Shown here in pieces: positions 8,631-17,104 of a stretch of 64,000 nucleotides of DNA; positions within the stretch are counted from its first letter, which is position 1; each line of letters opens with the position of its first letter. A program made the position numbers and the translations under genes. The stretch covers positions 186,001-250,000 of the forward strand of contig CAVZAA010000010.1 in the NCBI GenBank assembly GCA_963773105.1, in the 5' to 3' direction. The notes under the pieces are model-generated. The model had not been told where the DNA came from and searched no databases. It was given only the letters and a program-made list of their open reading frames with translations. This stretch comes from Trebonia sp963773105 (GTDB lineage: Bacteria; Actinomycetota; Actinomycetes; Streptosporangiales; Streptosporangiaceae).

Positions 8631-9601
8631 AGCGTTAGTCCTTCGCGTGTGTGCATGTTGTGCGTGACACCGTCGTCCGCCTGAGCTGCTTCAATTGCGT
8701 CCACGGCTAGTGCGAGCGCCCCCATCAGGGGCGCGTCGAAGGGGAAGTCGGCGAGTACCAGCTCGGGCCGGTACGGAGCCGCCGAGTCGAGGGCCGCGTC
8801 GAGCCGCGGCCGGATGCGGTCCCAGGATCTGGTCATGCCGCCGCCGACGGCGATCCGGGCCGGGTCAATGCAGATGGCGAGGTTCACCACGTGGAAGGCG
8901 AGCTCGGCGGTGAACTGGTCCGCGATGGCGGCGAGGGGGGTGCCTGCTTCGGCCGCGAACGCGTCCGCGGGGGGTCGCCCGGCCAGCCTGCCCAGCGCCC
9001 GGCCGCTCACCGCTTCCTCCAGCGGTACGTAGCCGGCGTAGCCGACGTCGGCCAGCCGCCGGAGGTTGTAGCCGATCTCCCCGGCCGCCCCGTTGGCGCC
9101 CGTCAGGACCCGGCCGCCGGCCACAATCGCCGCCGCCAGCCCGGTGCCCAGGTTCAGGTACACCCCGGGGTCGACGCCGGCCAGCGCTCCCCAGCGTGTC
9201 TCGGCCAGGGCGGCCGCCTTGACGTCGGTTGCCATCGTGACCGGCGTCCCTGCGAACGCCTCGCGCAGATCGCGACCCATGGGAAGGTCCTCCCAGCCGT
9301 CGATGGCGGGGGCTAGCGCCACGCCGTCTTCTGCCGGGATGCCGAACGTTGATACGCCCACGCCGGCCAGCGGCCGCCCGATCGCGGCCTCCGCCAGCAG
9401 CGCCCGCCCGGTGCGCACGCCGCGGTCGAATGCCGCCCGGGCGCCTCGGTCGGGCTGGGCGTCGATGACACGCGTCGCCAGCCGTCGGCCGGCGAGATCG
9501 CAGACCGCGGTCGCGATCTTGGTGCCGCCGAAGTCGATGCCGAGCACAACCGGGGACGGCGACGTCCCGTTCGGCAGCGACCTCGTTGAGGGTGAGTCCA
9601 T
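8627..9601 (-). CDS. ROK family sugar kinase
   Basis: A 324-residue ROK protein without a DNA-binding N-terminus, so a kinase. The ATP phosphate-1 motif is GIDFGGTKIATAVCD (about 22-36), the catalytic Asp lies in MATDVKAAAL, and LNLGTGLAAAIV is the second phosphate loop. Likely substrates are glucose, N-acetylglucosamine or glucosamine released from the imported oligosaccharide. The usual zinc site (His plus CxCGxxGC) after GAAGEIGYN is absent, which is atypical. It is the first gene of the uptake operon, divergent from the ROK repressor, with a palindrome over its promoter. Confidence 0.88.
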   Translation of the reverse strand: MDSPSTRSLPNGTSPSPVVLGIDFGGTKIATAVCDLAGRRLATRVIDAQPDRGARAAFDRGVRTGRALLAEAAIGRPLAGVGVSTFGIPAEDGVALAPAIDGWEDLPMGRDLREAFAGTPVTMATDVKAAALAETRWGALAGVDPGVYLNLGTGLAAAIVAGGRVLTGANGAAGEIGYNLRRLADVGYAGYVPLEEAVSGRALGRLAGRPPADAFAAEAGTPLAAIADQFTAELAFHVVNLAICIDPARIAVGGGMTRSWDRIRPRLDAALDSAAPYRPELVLADFPFDAPLMGALALAVDAIEAAQADDGVTHNMHTREGLTL

Positions 9602-9624
9602 GTATGTCCGCCATTTCGGAAGTT

Positions 9625-9643
9625 GTTAGGATAGTAACCTAAC
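9625..9643. promoter_or_regulatory. Probable ROK repressor operator between divergent ROK genes
   Basis: GTTAGG-ATAGTAA-CCTAAC is an inverted repeat with perfect 6-base arms and a mostly symmetric core. It lies 24 bases upstream of the kinase start and about 56 bases upstream of the repressor start. On the minus strand it overlaps TACTAT, a plausible -10 box for the uptake operon. Position and symmetry suggest binding by the adjacent ROK repressor, released by a sugar ligand. The assignment is inferred. Confidence 0.6.
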
Positions 9644-9698
9644 TAACCTGAAAGTCCGCAAGATCGTGGCGGTTACCGTCATGTAACGGGAGGCGACT

Positions 9699-10883
9699 GT
9701 GACGACCGAGCTGTCGGCTGCACGACCCCCGCTGATCCGGGCCATGAACGAGCAGCTGCTCCTCGGGCACATCCGGGTGTTCGGGCCGTGCTCGCGAGCC
9801 GACTTGGCCCGCATCTCCGGCCTGTCCAAGCCGACGGTGTCGCTGGCGCTGGCGAACGTCGAACGGGCTGGGCTGGTGCGTATCGCGGGCCAGCGCACGG
9901 GGGTACCAGGGCGTACGGCTCAGCTTTACGAGGTCAGGCCGGAGGCCGGTTTCGTCCTCGGCCTCGACATCGGGCTGAAGTACCTGCGCGGCGCGGTCGC
10001 CGACCTCGCCGGGGAGGTCAGGACCAGGGATTCCCGCAAGGTCGTGGCCACCAGCGTGCGCGGGCGGCTGGCCGAGCTGGTCGAGTTGGCGGACGACCTG
10101 TGCGCGCGGGCGGGCACGTCCAGGCAGTCGGTGACCCAGACCGTGATCGGCACCCCGGGTGTCTACGACCCGAAGCGGAACGCGATCGCCCTCACCGGCG
10201 GCCTGGCCGGCTGGGACCGGCCCGCCGCGCTGGCTGGCCTGCGCGAGGCGTTCGGTTCGTCGGTGGCGCTTGAGAACGACGTTGACGCGGCGGCGCTGGC
10301 CGAGCGGACCCACGGCTACGGCCACGACCGCGAGAGCTTCGCCTTCGTGCACGTCGGCACCGGTATCGGCATGGGGCTGGTGCTGGGCGGCAGGCTGCAC
10401 CGCGGCGTGCACGGGGTCGCGGGCGAGATCGCGTTCATGCCGCTGTCGGACGGCGACTCCAATGAGGCGAAGCGCCGGGGGCCGCTGGAGGCGGCCGCGG
10501 CCGCGTCGGGCATCGTCCGGGCCGCTCGCAACGCCGGGATGCGCGGGGCGGTGTCGGCCCGCAGCGTCTTCGCCGCCGCCGCTCGCGGCGACGCGCGCGC
10601 GGTCGCGGTGGTGGCGGAGGAAGCCCGGCTGGTCGCCAGCGCCATCTGCTGCGTCATAACCGTGGTCGACCCGGAGCTGATCGTGCTCGGCGGCGGGATC
10701 GGCCAGGCGCCGGGCTTCGCCGCGGCGGTCACCGAGGCGCTGAGCGCGATGACGCCGGTGCTGCCGGAGGTGAAGGTCAGCGCGCTCGGCTCGGATGTGG
10801 TGGTTGACGGCTGCCTGGCCGAGGGGGCGTCGCTGGCGTGGAACCAGCTGACCTCCGGCCCCCTCGGTCACGCGATTATGTGA
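9699..10883 (+). CDS. ROK family transcriptional repressor
   Basis: A 394-residue protein with an N-terminal winged helix-turn-helix (residues about 12-75, CSRADLARISGLSKPTVSLAL) fused to a ROK sugar-binding domain (LGLDIGLKYLRGAVAD, FVHVGTGIGMGLVLGG, LIVLGGGIG). The start is GTG at 9699 with GGGAGG upstream. Members repress sugar catabolic genes until the sugar binds the ROK domain. The zinc-binding Cys cluster is missing here too: the expected region reads GVAGEIAFMPL followed by a charged stretch. It is divergent from the uptake operon and probably controls both promoters through the shared palindrome. Confidence 0.93.
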   Translation: MTTELSAARPPLIRAMNEQLLLGHIRVFGPCSRADLARISGLSKPTVSLALANVERAGLVRIAGQRTGVPGRTAQLYEVRPEAGFVLGLDIGLKYLRGAVADLAGEVRTRDSRKVVATSVRGRLAELVELADDLCARAGTSRQSVTQTVIGTPGVYDPKRNAIALTGGLAGWDRPAALAGLREAFGSSVALENDVDAAALAERTHGYGHDRESFAFVHVGTGIGMGLVLGGRLHRGVHGVAGEIAFMPLSDGDSNEAKRRGPLEAAAAASGIVRAARNAGMRGAVSARSVFAAAARGDARAVAVVAEEARLVASAICCVITVVDPELIVLGGGIGQAPGFAAAVTEALSAMTPVLPEVKVSALGSDVVVDGCLAEGASLAWNQLTSGPLGHAIM

Positions 10884-10893
10884 CAAGTCCCGG

Positions 10894-11952
10894 CTAGTGC
10901 GTCGCGGTGACCTTGGACAGACCCGCGGGGGCGTCGGGGTTGAGGCCGCGGCGCAGCGATGCCGCCAGCGCAAACTGCTGGCCCCTGACGGTGGCGACGA
11001 TCGGCGCGATGATTTCGCTGATCCCGGCCGGCAGCGGCAGGTCCACCTTCGGGGCCGACCCGCAGACGGCGAACGGAACCCCCTCGGCCGACAGCCGGGC
11101 GGTCAGCGCCGCCTCGTCGGCCGCGAACCGCTCGCCGCCGGAGACGAGAAGGACCGGCAGCCGGGAGTCGAGCGCGGCGATGGGACCGTGCAGCAGGTCG
11201 GCCGAGGACAGCCCCTCGGCGTGCACCTGCGCGGTCTCCTTGATCTTGAGCGCGGTCTCGAGCGCCGCCGCGTAGGCGAGCCCCCGTCCGGTGACGACGA
11301 GCCGCCGTGCGTCCGCCCACCGTCCGGCGACGGTCTCCGCCGGACCGGAGGCGCCCGACGCACCCGAGTCGGCCAGCAGCGATGCCACCGCGGCGGGCAG
11401 CGCGGCTAGGTCAGCGGCCGCCACCATCGAGGAGTCGTACGCCGCGGCGATCGCGGCCACCGCCAGCATCTGCGCGGTGACCGTCTTGGTGGCGGGCACG
11501 GCGAGCTCCGGGCCCGCCTCGGTCAGCAGGGTCAGGTCGCACACCTGCGTCAGTGCGCTGCCGGGCTCGTTGGCGATGCCGATGACCACCGCGCCCGCCC
11601 GGCGCATGGACGCTGCCGTCTCCACGACCTCCGGCGTCGCCCCGGACTGGCTGAGCGCCACCACCAGGTATCCGGCGTAGTCGACCTCGGCCTGGTACCT
11701 GGTGTGCACGCTGGGCGCGGCGAGCCCGGCCGGCCGTCCGGAGGCCATCTCGATCAGGTAGCGGCCGTAAACGGCCACGTTGTCCGACGACCCGCGGGCA
11801 AGCAGAACCGTCCCGGCCAGGGCGCTCGGCAGCGCGGCCCGCACCCGCTCGCGATCGTCGGCGTGCCGGGCGACCAGGCGGCCGAGAACCGCGGGCTGCT
11901 CGGCCAGTTCGGCGGCCATCAGCGTGCCTGGCGTTAGGGTCTCATTGGTCAC
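10894..11952 (-). CDS. SIS-domain sugar-phosphate isomerase/deaminase-like protein
   Basis: A 352-residue protein with two SIS domains (first near 40-170 with LLARGSSDNVAVYGRYL and LSQSGATPEVVE; second near 200-330 with VVTGRGLAYAAALETALKIKE). The C-terminus GLNPDAPAGLSKVTATH is typical of the GlmS-isomerase/AgaS/NagB-II group. These convert glucosamine-6-phosphate or related ketose/aldose amino-sugar phosphates. The start is GTG at 11952 behind AAGGAGGAACC. It faces the ROK repressor gene tail to tail with a 10-base gap. Its presence next to a ROK kinase supports amino-sugar catabolism at this locus. Confidence 0.88.
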   Translation of the reverse strand: MTNETLTPGTLMAAELAEQPAVLGRLVARHADDRERVRAALPSALAGTVLLARGSSDNVAVYGRYLIEMASGRPAGLAAPSVHTRYQAEVDYAGYLVVALSQSGATPEVVETAASMRRAGAVVIGIANEPGSALTQVCDLTLLTEAGPELAVPATKTVTAQMLAVAAIAAAYDSSMVAAADLAALPAAVASLLADSGASGASGPAETVAGRWADARRLVVTGRGLAYAAALETALKIKETAQVHAEGLSSADLLHGPIAALDSRLPVLLVSGGERFAADEAALTARLSAEGVPFAVCGSAPKVDLPLPAGISEIIAPIVATVRGQQFALAASLRRGLNPDAPAGLSKVTATH

Positions 11953-12051
11953 TGACGGTTCCTCCTTGGTGAACAGTCCGCCGTCGGCAGCAGGGCTACC
12001 GCGCAGGGTGCGACTTTACGTCGGTGTCGGGCGGTTTACTACACTTCTGCC

Positions 12052-12522
12052 GTGACTACTGCCAGTGAGATCGCGGTCGACGACCCGCGCAAGGCGGATG
12101 TGCGGGCGCTGCTCGAACGCCATCTGACGTTCTGCCTGTCAGAGACTCCGCCCGAGCACAGCTTCGCGCTTGACGTCGATGGGCTGGTCCAGCCGACGAT
12201 CGCGTTCTTCAGTTACCGCGACAGCGACGGCACGGTGCTCGGGGTGGGCGCGATCAAGGAACTCGACCCTTCGCACGCGGAGCTCAAGTCGATGCACACC
12301 GCCGCCGAGGCCCGTGGGCGCGGTGTGGGGCGGGCGATGCTTGACCACCTGCTCTCCGTCGCACGGTCGCGCGGGTACCAGCGGGTGTCGCTCGAGACTG
12401 GGACCACGCCGGGGTTCGCGGCGGCGCGGGCGTTGTACTCCAGCTGCGGATTCGTGCCCGCCGAGCCGTTCGGCGACTACCACCGCACCGGGGACAACAC
12501 GTTCTACGAGCTCACGCTCTAG
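12052..12522 (+). CDS. GNAT family N-acetyltransferase
   Basis: A 156-residue GNAT protein. The acetyl-CoA-binding motif A is MHTAAEARGRGVGRAMLDHLL (Arg-x-x-Gly-x-Gly, near 82-103), and the C-terminal strand LYSSCGFVPAEPFGDY is typical. It resembles PhnO/YafP-like small-molecule or protein acetyltransferases; the substrate is unknown. The start is GTG at 12052. TACACT at 12040-12045 lies only 6 bases upstream and no Shine-Dalgarno is visible, so the transcript may be leaderless. It is divergent from the SIS gene. Confidence 0.9.
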   Translation: MTTASEIAVDDPRKADVRALLERHLTFCLSETPPEHSFALDVDGLVQPTIAFFSYRDSDGTVLGVGAIKELDPSHAELKSMHTAAEARGRGVGRAMLDHLLSVARSRGYQRVSLETGTTPGFAAARALYSSCGFVPAEPFGDYHRTGDNTFYELTL

Positions 12523-12668
12523 GTCGATGATCGCGGCGGCGTACTACCGGCGGAGTACGCCGGTTGAGTACCCGGCCCGCCTAGGTGCCTCCCCACGTAC
12601 GACGCTCTTCGCGTCCGCGATCGCGAGAATCGGGAGCAGTAACCGGTCCTCGCCTGTGGGAGATCACC

Positions 12669-14858
12669 ATGTCGTACGTCGCCTCGTCTCGCGCCCCTGA
12701 TGCCAGGCAGAGAGCCAGCCAGGGAGTCGGCCTGCTGGGCGGGCTCGGCCGGGCCTGCTACCGGCATCGCTGGACCACGCTGTTCACCTGGATCATCGGC
12801 GTCGCGTGCTTCATCACCTTGTGGCTGCAGTTCGGCGCCCCCGCGCTGAACACGTTCAGTAGCAGCGACCCCGGCCAGACGGTGCTCAACCAGCATTTCC
12901 CCCGCGCCTCAGGGGATACGCTCACGCTCGCTATCAAGTCAACCGCCCCGGTGACGTCGCCGGCCGTCAGGGCGCAGGTCGCCAGCGCCCTCGTACCGTT
13001 CGAGCGGGCGGCCCACGTCACCTCGGTCAGTGACCCGTACGCCACCCCGGGACAGATATCCCGCGACGGGCACATCGCGTTTTCGACCGTGCAGTTCGAC
13101 ATCGCGGGATCCGCCATCTCCAACGGCGAGGCCACCGCGCTGATGTCTGACGCCAGGGCCGCCTCGGGTCACGGTGTCACCCTCAGCCTCGGCGGCGATG
13201 CGGTCGACCAGCAAGAGACGCCGTACGGCGGCCCGACCGACGGCGTCGGCGTCGTCGCCGCCGCGGTCATCCTGTTGATCGCCTTCGGCTCGCTGCTCGC
13301 CATGGGGCTGCCGATCGCCACCGCGCTGCTCGGCATCGGCGCGGGCCTGTCGCTGATCGGGCTGCTCGGCCACGTTTTCCCCGCGCCGTCGTTCTCCCCG
13401 ATCATCGCCGGGCTGATCGGCCTCGGGGTCGGCATCGACTACGCGCTGTTCATCGTCACCCGGTTCAGGGAAGGGCTGCGGGCGGGCACCGCTCCTGAGG
13501 CCGCCGCGGTGACGGCGATGCGCACCGCGGGCCGATCGGTGCTGGTGGCGGGCATCACGGTGGTGATCGGGATGCTCGGCCTGCTCATCCTGCGCCAGGC
13601 GCTGCTGAACGGTGTCGCCGTCGCCGCCGCCGCGACGGTCGCCATGGTCCTGCTCGCCTCGCTCACCCTGCTGCCAGCGCTGCTCGGCTTCAGCGGCACC
13701 CGGCTGGCCGCGCCCTCCCGGATCAGGCCGCCGAAATGGGCGCGCAGAACCACGGTTCGCTCGGGGAACCCGGGACGGCCCGCCGCCGAGCGGTGGGCCG
13801 GGGTCATCCAGCGCCGCCCGGTGGCCGCAGCCGCCTTGTCCGGTGCCTTCATCCTGGCGCTGGCGGCGCCGGCCCTCGGCATGAAGCTGAGCTTCCCCGA
13901 CGAGTCGGCGCAGGCGCGCGGCACCATGGGGTACGCGAGCTACGCGACGATGGCGCAGGGGTTCGGCCCCGGGTTCGACGCACCGGTGATCATCGCCGCG
14001 AAGCTGCCGGACTCCCGCGCCGACACCGCGCGGCTGGCCGCCGCGGTCGCCTCGACCCCGGGGGTCGCGGCGGTGACTCCGGTGGTCGTGAGCAGAGACG
14101 GCCAGGCGGCCATGCTGGTCGCCTACCCCGCCACCGGGGAGCAGGACCCGGCCACGGACACCCTGGTGAACCGGATCGACGACACGGTGCTGCCGCAGGC
14201 GACCGCGGGCACTGGGATCAGCGCCTACGTGACCGGGCCGAACGCCGGCAACGTGAGCTTCGCCGATCTCATCGGGCAGCGCCTGCCGTGGCTGATTGGC
14301 GTGGTGGTCGCGCTGTCCATGCTGCTGCTGTTGGTGGTCTTCCGCTCGGTGGTGATCGCGGTCAAGGCCGCGGTGATGAACCTGCTGTCCATCACCGCCG
14401 CCTACGGCGTGCTCGTCATGGTCTCGCAGAACGGGTGGCTGGGCTCCCTGTTCGGGTTCCCTGAGAAGGTCCCGGTGACGACCTGGGTGCCGGTGTTCCT
14501 GTTCGTCATCTTGTTCGGCCTGTCCATGGACTACGAGGTTTTCCTACTCTCCCGCGTCCGTGAGGAGTACGACTCCTCCGGCGACAACGCCGCCGCGGTG
14601 GCCCGCGGGCTGTCCCGCACCGCACGGGTGATCACGGCGGCGGCCGCCATCATGGTGGCGGTGTTCCTGTCCATCGTGATCGCGCCTAATGTATCGACCA
14701 AGCAGATCGGGCTCGGGCTGGCGGTCGCCATCTTGATCGACGCGACGGTAGTGCGCCTGGTGCTGGTGCCCGCCGTGATGGAGCTGCTCGGACCGGCCAA
14801 CTGGTGGCTGCCGGGCTGGCTGGACCGACTACTGCCCCGGACCTCTCTCGGCGAGTAA
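12669..14858 (+). CDS. MMPL/RND family membrane transporter
   Basis: A 729-residue transporter in two similar halves, each with a helix near its N-terminus, a large extracytoplasmic domain and a block of five or six helices. The first block includes PIIAGLIGLGVGIDYALFIVTRFREGL and the second VFLFVILFGLSMDYEVFLLSRVREEY; the GxxxDYxxF and SMDYxxFLLSR motifs are hallmarks of MMPL proteins. They export lipids, drugs or other hydrophobic molecules using the proton gradient. ATG at 12669 follows GGGAGATCACC; the longer upstream frame is Arg-rich and unlikely. No substrate is evident from neighbours. Confidence 0.92.
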   Translation: MSYVASSRAPDARQRASQGVGLLGGLGRACYRHRWTTLFTWIIGVACFITLWLQFGAPALNTFSSSDPGQTVLNQHFPRASGDTLTLAIKSTAPVTSPAVRAQVASALVPFERAAHVTSVSDPYATPGQISRDGHIAFSTVQFDIAGSAISNGEATALMSDARAASGHGVTLSLGGDAVDQQETPYGGPTDGVGVVAAAVILLIAFGSLLAMGLPIATALLGIGAGLSLIGLLGHVFPAPSFSPIIAGLIGLGVGIDYALFIVTRFREGLRAGTAPEAAAVTAMRTAGRSVLVAGITVVIGMLGLLILRQALLNGVAVAAAATVAMVLLASLTLLPALLGFSGTRLAAPSRIRPPKWARRTTVRSGNPGRPAAERWAGVIQRRPVAAAALSGAFILALAAPALGMKLSFPDESAQARGTMGYASYATMAQGFGPGFDAPVIIAAKLPDSRADTARLAAAVASTPGVAAVTPVVVSRDGQAAMLVAYPATGEQDPATDTLVNRIDDTVLPQATAGTGISAYVTGPNAGNVSFADLIGQRLPWLIGVVVALSMLLLLVVFRSVVIAVKAAVMNLLSITAAYGVLVMVSQNGWLGSLFGFPEKVPVTTWVPVFLFVILFGLSMDYEVFLLSRVREEYDSSGDNAAAVARGLSRTARVITAAAAIMVAVFLSIVIAPNVSTKQIGLGLAVAILIDATVVRLVLVPAVMELLGPANWWLPGWLDRLLPRTSLGE

Positions 14859-14932
14859 TGTAATGATGTAATCAAATCGAACTTAGCTGGACGGTGGAGG
14901 CGTGACAAGCGGCCCGCTCACCTAGGAGTTGC

Positions 14933-15583
14933 GTGGACAGCGGCAGGCTAGAGGCATTCAGTGACGGTGTCTTCGCCGTGGCGATTACGATTCTGGCCCT
15001 GAACCTGAGCGTGCACGGACCGGGTCTGGGCCAGCCGAGCCTGGCGGGGCAGCTGGGCGCTCACTGGCCTGCCTTCGCCGCCTACGCGGTCAGCTTCGCG
15101 ACCATCGGGATCATCTGGGTCAACCACCACACGTTGTTCAAGAACTTCAGCGAGATTGACCGGACTCTCCTGTTCCTTAACCTCCTGCTGCTGTTCTTCG
15201 TGGTGTCCATCCCCTTCGCGACAAATACGATCGCCGCCTACCTCACGCAGGGCGGGCGCGACGCTTCGCTGGCCGCCGCGATATACCAGGGCGTGTTCGT
15301 GGGCATGTCGCTGAGCTTTGCCGGGCTGTTCTGGTGCGGAATCCGGCGTGATCATATGAAGATCGCCTTCTCCCCCGAGGGCGCCCGCCGGGCGACGATC
15401 CGGTTCAGCATCGGCAACATCGCCTACCTGGCGGCCATCGGGATCGCCTTCCTCAGCGCGACGGCGTCGCTCATCATCAGTGGCCTAGTCGCCGTTTACT
15501 ACATATTCGAGCAGACCCCGACCGCCAAGACCGCGACCCCGGCTGCGGGGACCTCGCCGGACGCGGGACCCGGGGAGAGCTAG
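14933..15583 (+). CDS. TMEM175 family (DUF1211) putative potassium channel
   Basis: A 216-residue membrane protein with the hallmark N-terminus RLEAFSDGVFAVAITILALNL, where the FSD motif lies at the start of helix 1 as in bacterial TMEM175 channels. About six membrane helices follow, and IIWVNHHTLF is another family signature. Bacterial homologues form tetrameric weakly potassium-selective channels. The start is GTG at 14933 with AGGAG upstream. The C-terminal tail is Thr/Pro/Ala-rich. A GC-rich hairpin lies just past the stop. Confidence 0.92.
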   Translation: MDSGRLEAFSDGVFAVAITILALNLSVHGPGLGQPSLAGQLGAHWPAFAAYAVSFATIGIIWVNHHTLFKNFSEIDRTLLFLNLLLLFFVVSIPFATNTIAAYLTQGGRDASLAAAIYQGVFVGMSLSFAGLFWCGIRRDHMKIAFSPEGARRATIRFSIGNIAYLAAIGIAFLSATASLIISGLVAVYYIFEQTPTAKTATPAAGTSPDAGPGES

Positions 15584-15595
15584 CCCGGGGACGGC

Positions 15596-15614
15596 GCGGC
15601 GGCATCGCCGCCGC
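15596..15614 (+). terminator. GC-rich hairpin after TMEM175 gene
   Basis: GCGGCGGC-ATC-GCCGCCGC forms an 8-base-pair stem with a 3-base loop 12 bases past the channel stop codon. There is no T tract, which is common for actinobacterial terminators. Confidence 0.5.
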
Positions 15615-15620
15615 CCTCGG

Positions 15621-16536
15621 TTATGCGGGTGGCCATGAGATCGATGCGATGAGCCGGTGCGCTATTTCGGAGTTGGCGTTGAGGGGATCTGAGCAGCGCA
15701 CGGTTCGCTGGTCATTGAGTCTGAGATGAACCCAGTCGACCACGAAATTCTGCCGGTGATCTTTGGCGGTCTTGATGAACAGGCCACGTAGCCGGGCCCG
15801 GGTTGTCTGGGGTGGCGGCTCGACCGCGGTTTCGATCTGGCCGGCGGTCTAGGAACCTCGCCCACTGGGATAGGTCGAGGTCGGCGCCGGTGATCTTGAG
15901 CCGCCGATAGCGGCTCTCATCGGCGAACGACGCCGCCGACAGGGTCGCCTGTGGAGCGCGCGGCGCCTCCGCGCCGCCATAGACCCACCGGGTGGCCAAG
16001 AACGGCTCCAGCAGCCGCAGGTACCGCTCCGGCGCGACCGCGGCGGCGATCAGGTACGACTCCGACTGGGCCGCCTCCACCCTCGACACCGCCAGCACGG
16101 CCGGGGAGCCTTCGGTGGTGAGCGACTCCTCCGCTCCGGCCGCCACCCGAACAAGGAGCTGGTCCCCGGCGCGTTCCGCTGCCACCAACTCGACGATCGA
16201 GTCGCACTCCCGGAGTGGCGTAAGCCAGAGCCGCCTCGGATTCAGCTGGGCGCAACTGGAACCGGGCGCCGTTCTCCAAGAAGACGATGGCCGAACGGCC
16301 CCGGGGCACCACCTGGCGGAACAGATACTCGCCGGCACCGACCGCGCCCGGGGTCTGGCCGCCGTCAAACGCCGCCGCATACGAAGTCTTGAGCCCGAAA
16401 CTCGCCGGGTCAGCGGCAGATCCACAGCTGTAGCCGTCGCCGACTGGTAGATCGCCACCCGGGCCGCGGTATAGGACTGGCCGGTAGCGGCCATCCGCCG
16501 GCGCACCAGCTTCTTGAAATCGGAGTCCCTGGTCAT
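15621..16536 (-). pseudogene. Frameshifted hypothetical gene
   Basis: An ATG at 16536 opens a frame beginning MTRDSDFKKLVRRRMAATG (an N-terminus seen in small actinobacterial proteins of unknown role). Protein-like sequence then moves between frames: first frame to about 16420, a second frame (SAIVFLENGARFQLRPAESE) to about 16235, the first frame again (SIVELVAAERAGDQLLVRV ... RRLKITGADLDLSQWARFL) to about 15855, then a third frame (RARLRGLFIKTAKDHRQNF ... SEIAHRLIASISWPPA) ending in TAA at 15621. At least three shifts are needed to read it through. It is most likely a decaying gene; sequencing errors are an alternative. I do not recognise the family. Confidence 0.6.
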
Positions 16537-16742
16537 GACAGCCTCCAGACACGGCGCGGCACGGCCCCCCAGCGGCGACCACGCGATGCGTGAAGGTGTG
16601 AGCAGCGATCCGAGGGTTCTCCCCCTTCGCCTCGGTGGGACTCCGGCTGGGGAAGAGTCGCGAGGCTAGGCGTCAGATCACGCCACTCACGACGGTCGTC
16701 CACTCCAGCCGGGATGTCAACGGAGAAGGTGCGGGCCCAGCC

Positions 16743-16945
16743 TTATCCCATCCGGGTCGTGAACTGGTTCATGTCGAAATAGTCCCGCCAGGCGCTGATC
16801 TCGCCGTCGTTGACCTCGAAGATGCCCATGACCTGCAGCTCGAACGACTTGCGGGGGAGCTTGAACACGTCCACCCGCTCCGTCATCACGACCGGCCCAT
16901 TGGCCGCGATGTTGATGACGCGGAACTCGATGTCCTCGATGCCTG
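16743..16945 (-). pseudogene. Limonene-1,2-epoxide hydrolase-like C-terminal remnant
   Basis: The last 65 or so codons of a minus-strand frame read IEDIEFRVINIAANGPVVMT ... VMGIFEVNDGEISAWRDYFD, the C-terminal half of the LEH/SnoaL-like fold. Further upstream the frame turns into Arg/Pro-rich noise that overlaps the start of the divergent secreted-protein gene, so the N-terminal half is gone. An intact enzyme would be about 130-150 residues. I see no function left. Confidence 0.6.
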
Positions 16946-17104
16946 GCGGGCCAGGTGAAGGCGCGCTGTCGTCTTTGCCTGATGATCGCAGCCACGTCCG
17001 GAAGACCCGGAGGCAGGGCCAGACTGCGGGCAGCAAGCGCGCCGCGGTTGCGCTCTTGCCTGCCACTGACGCACGTAGTAGTACGAGAACAGCCTCCCGG
17101 GGAA

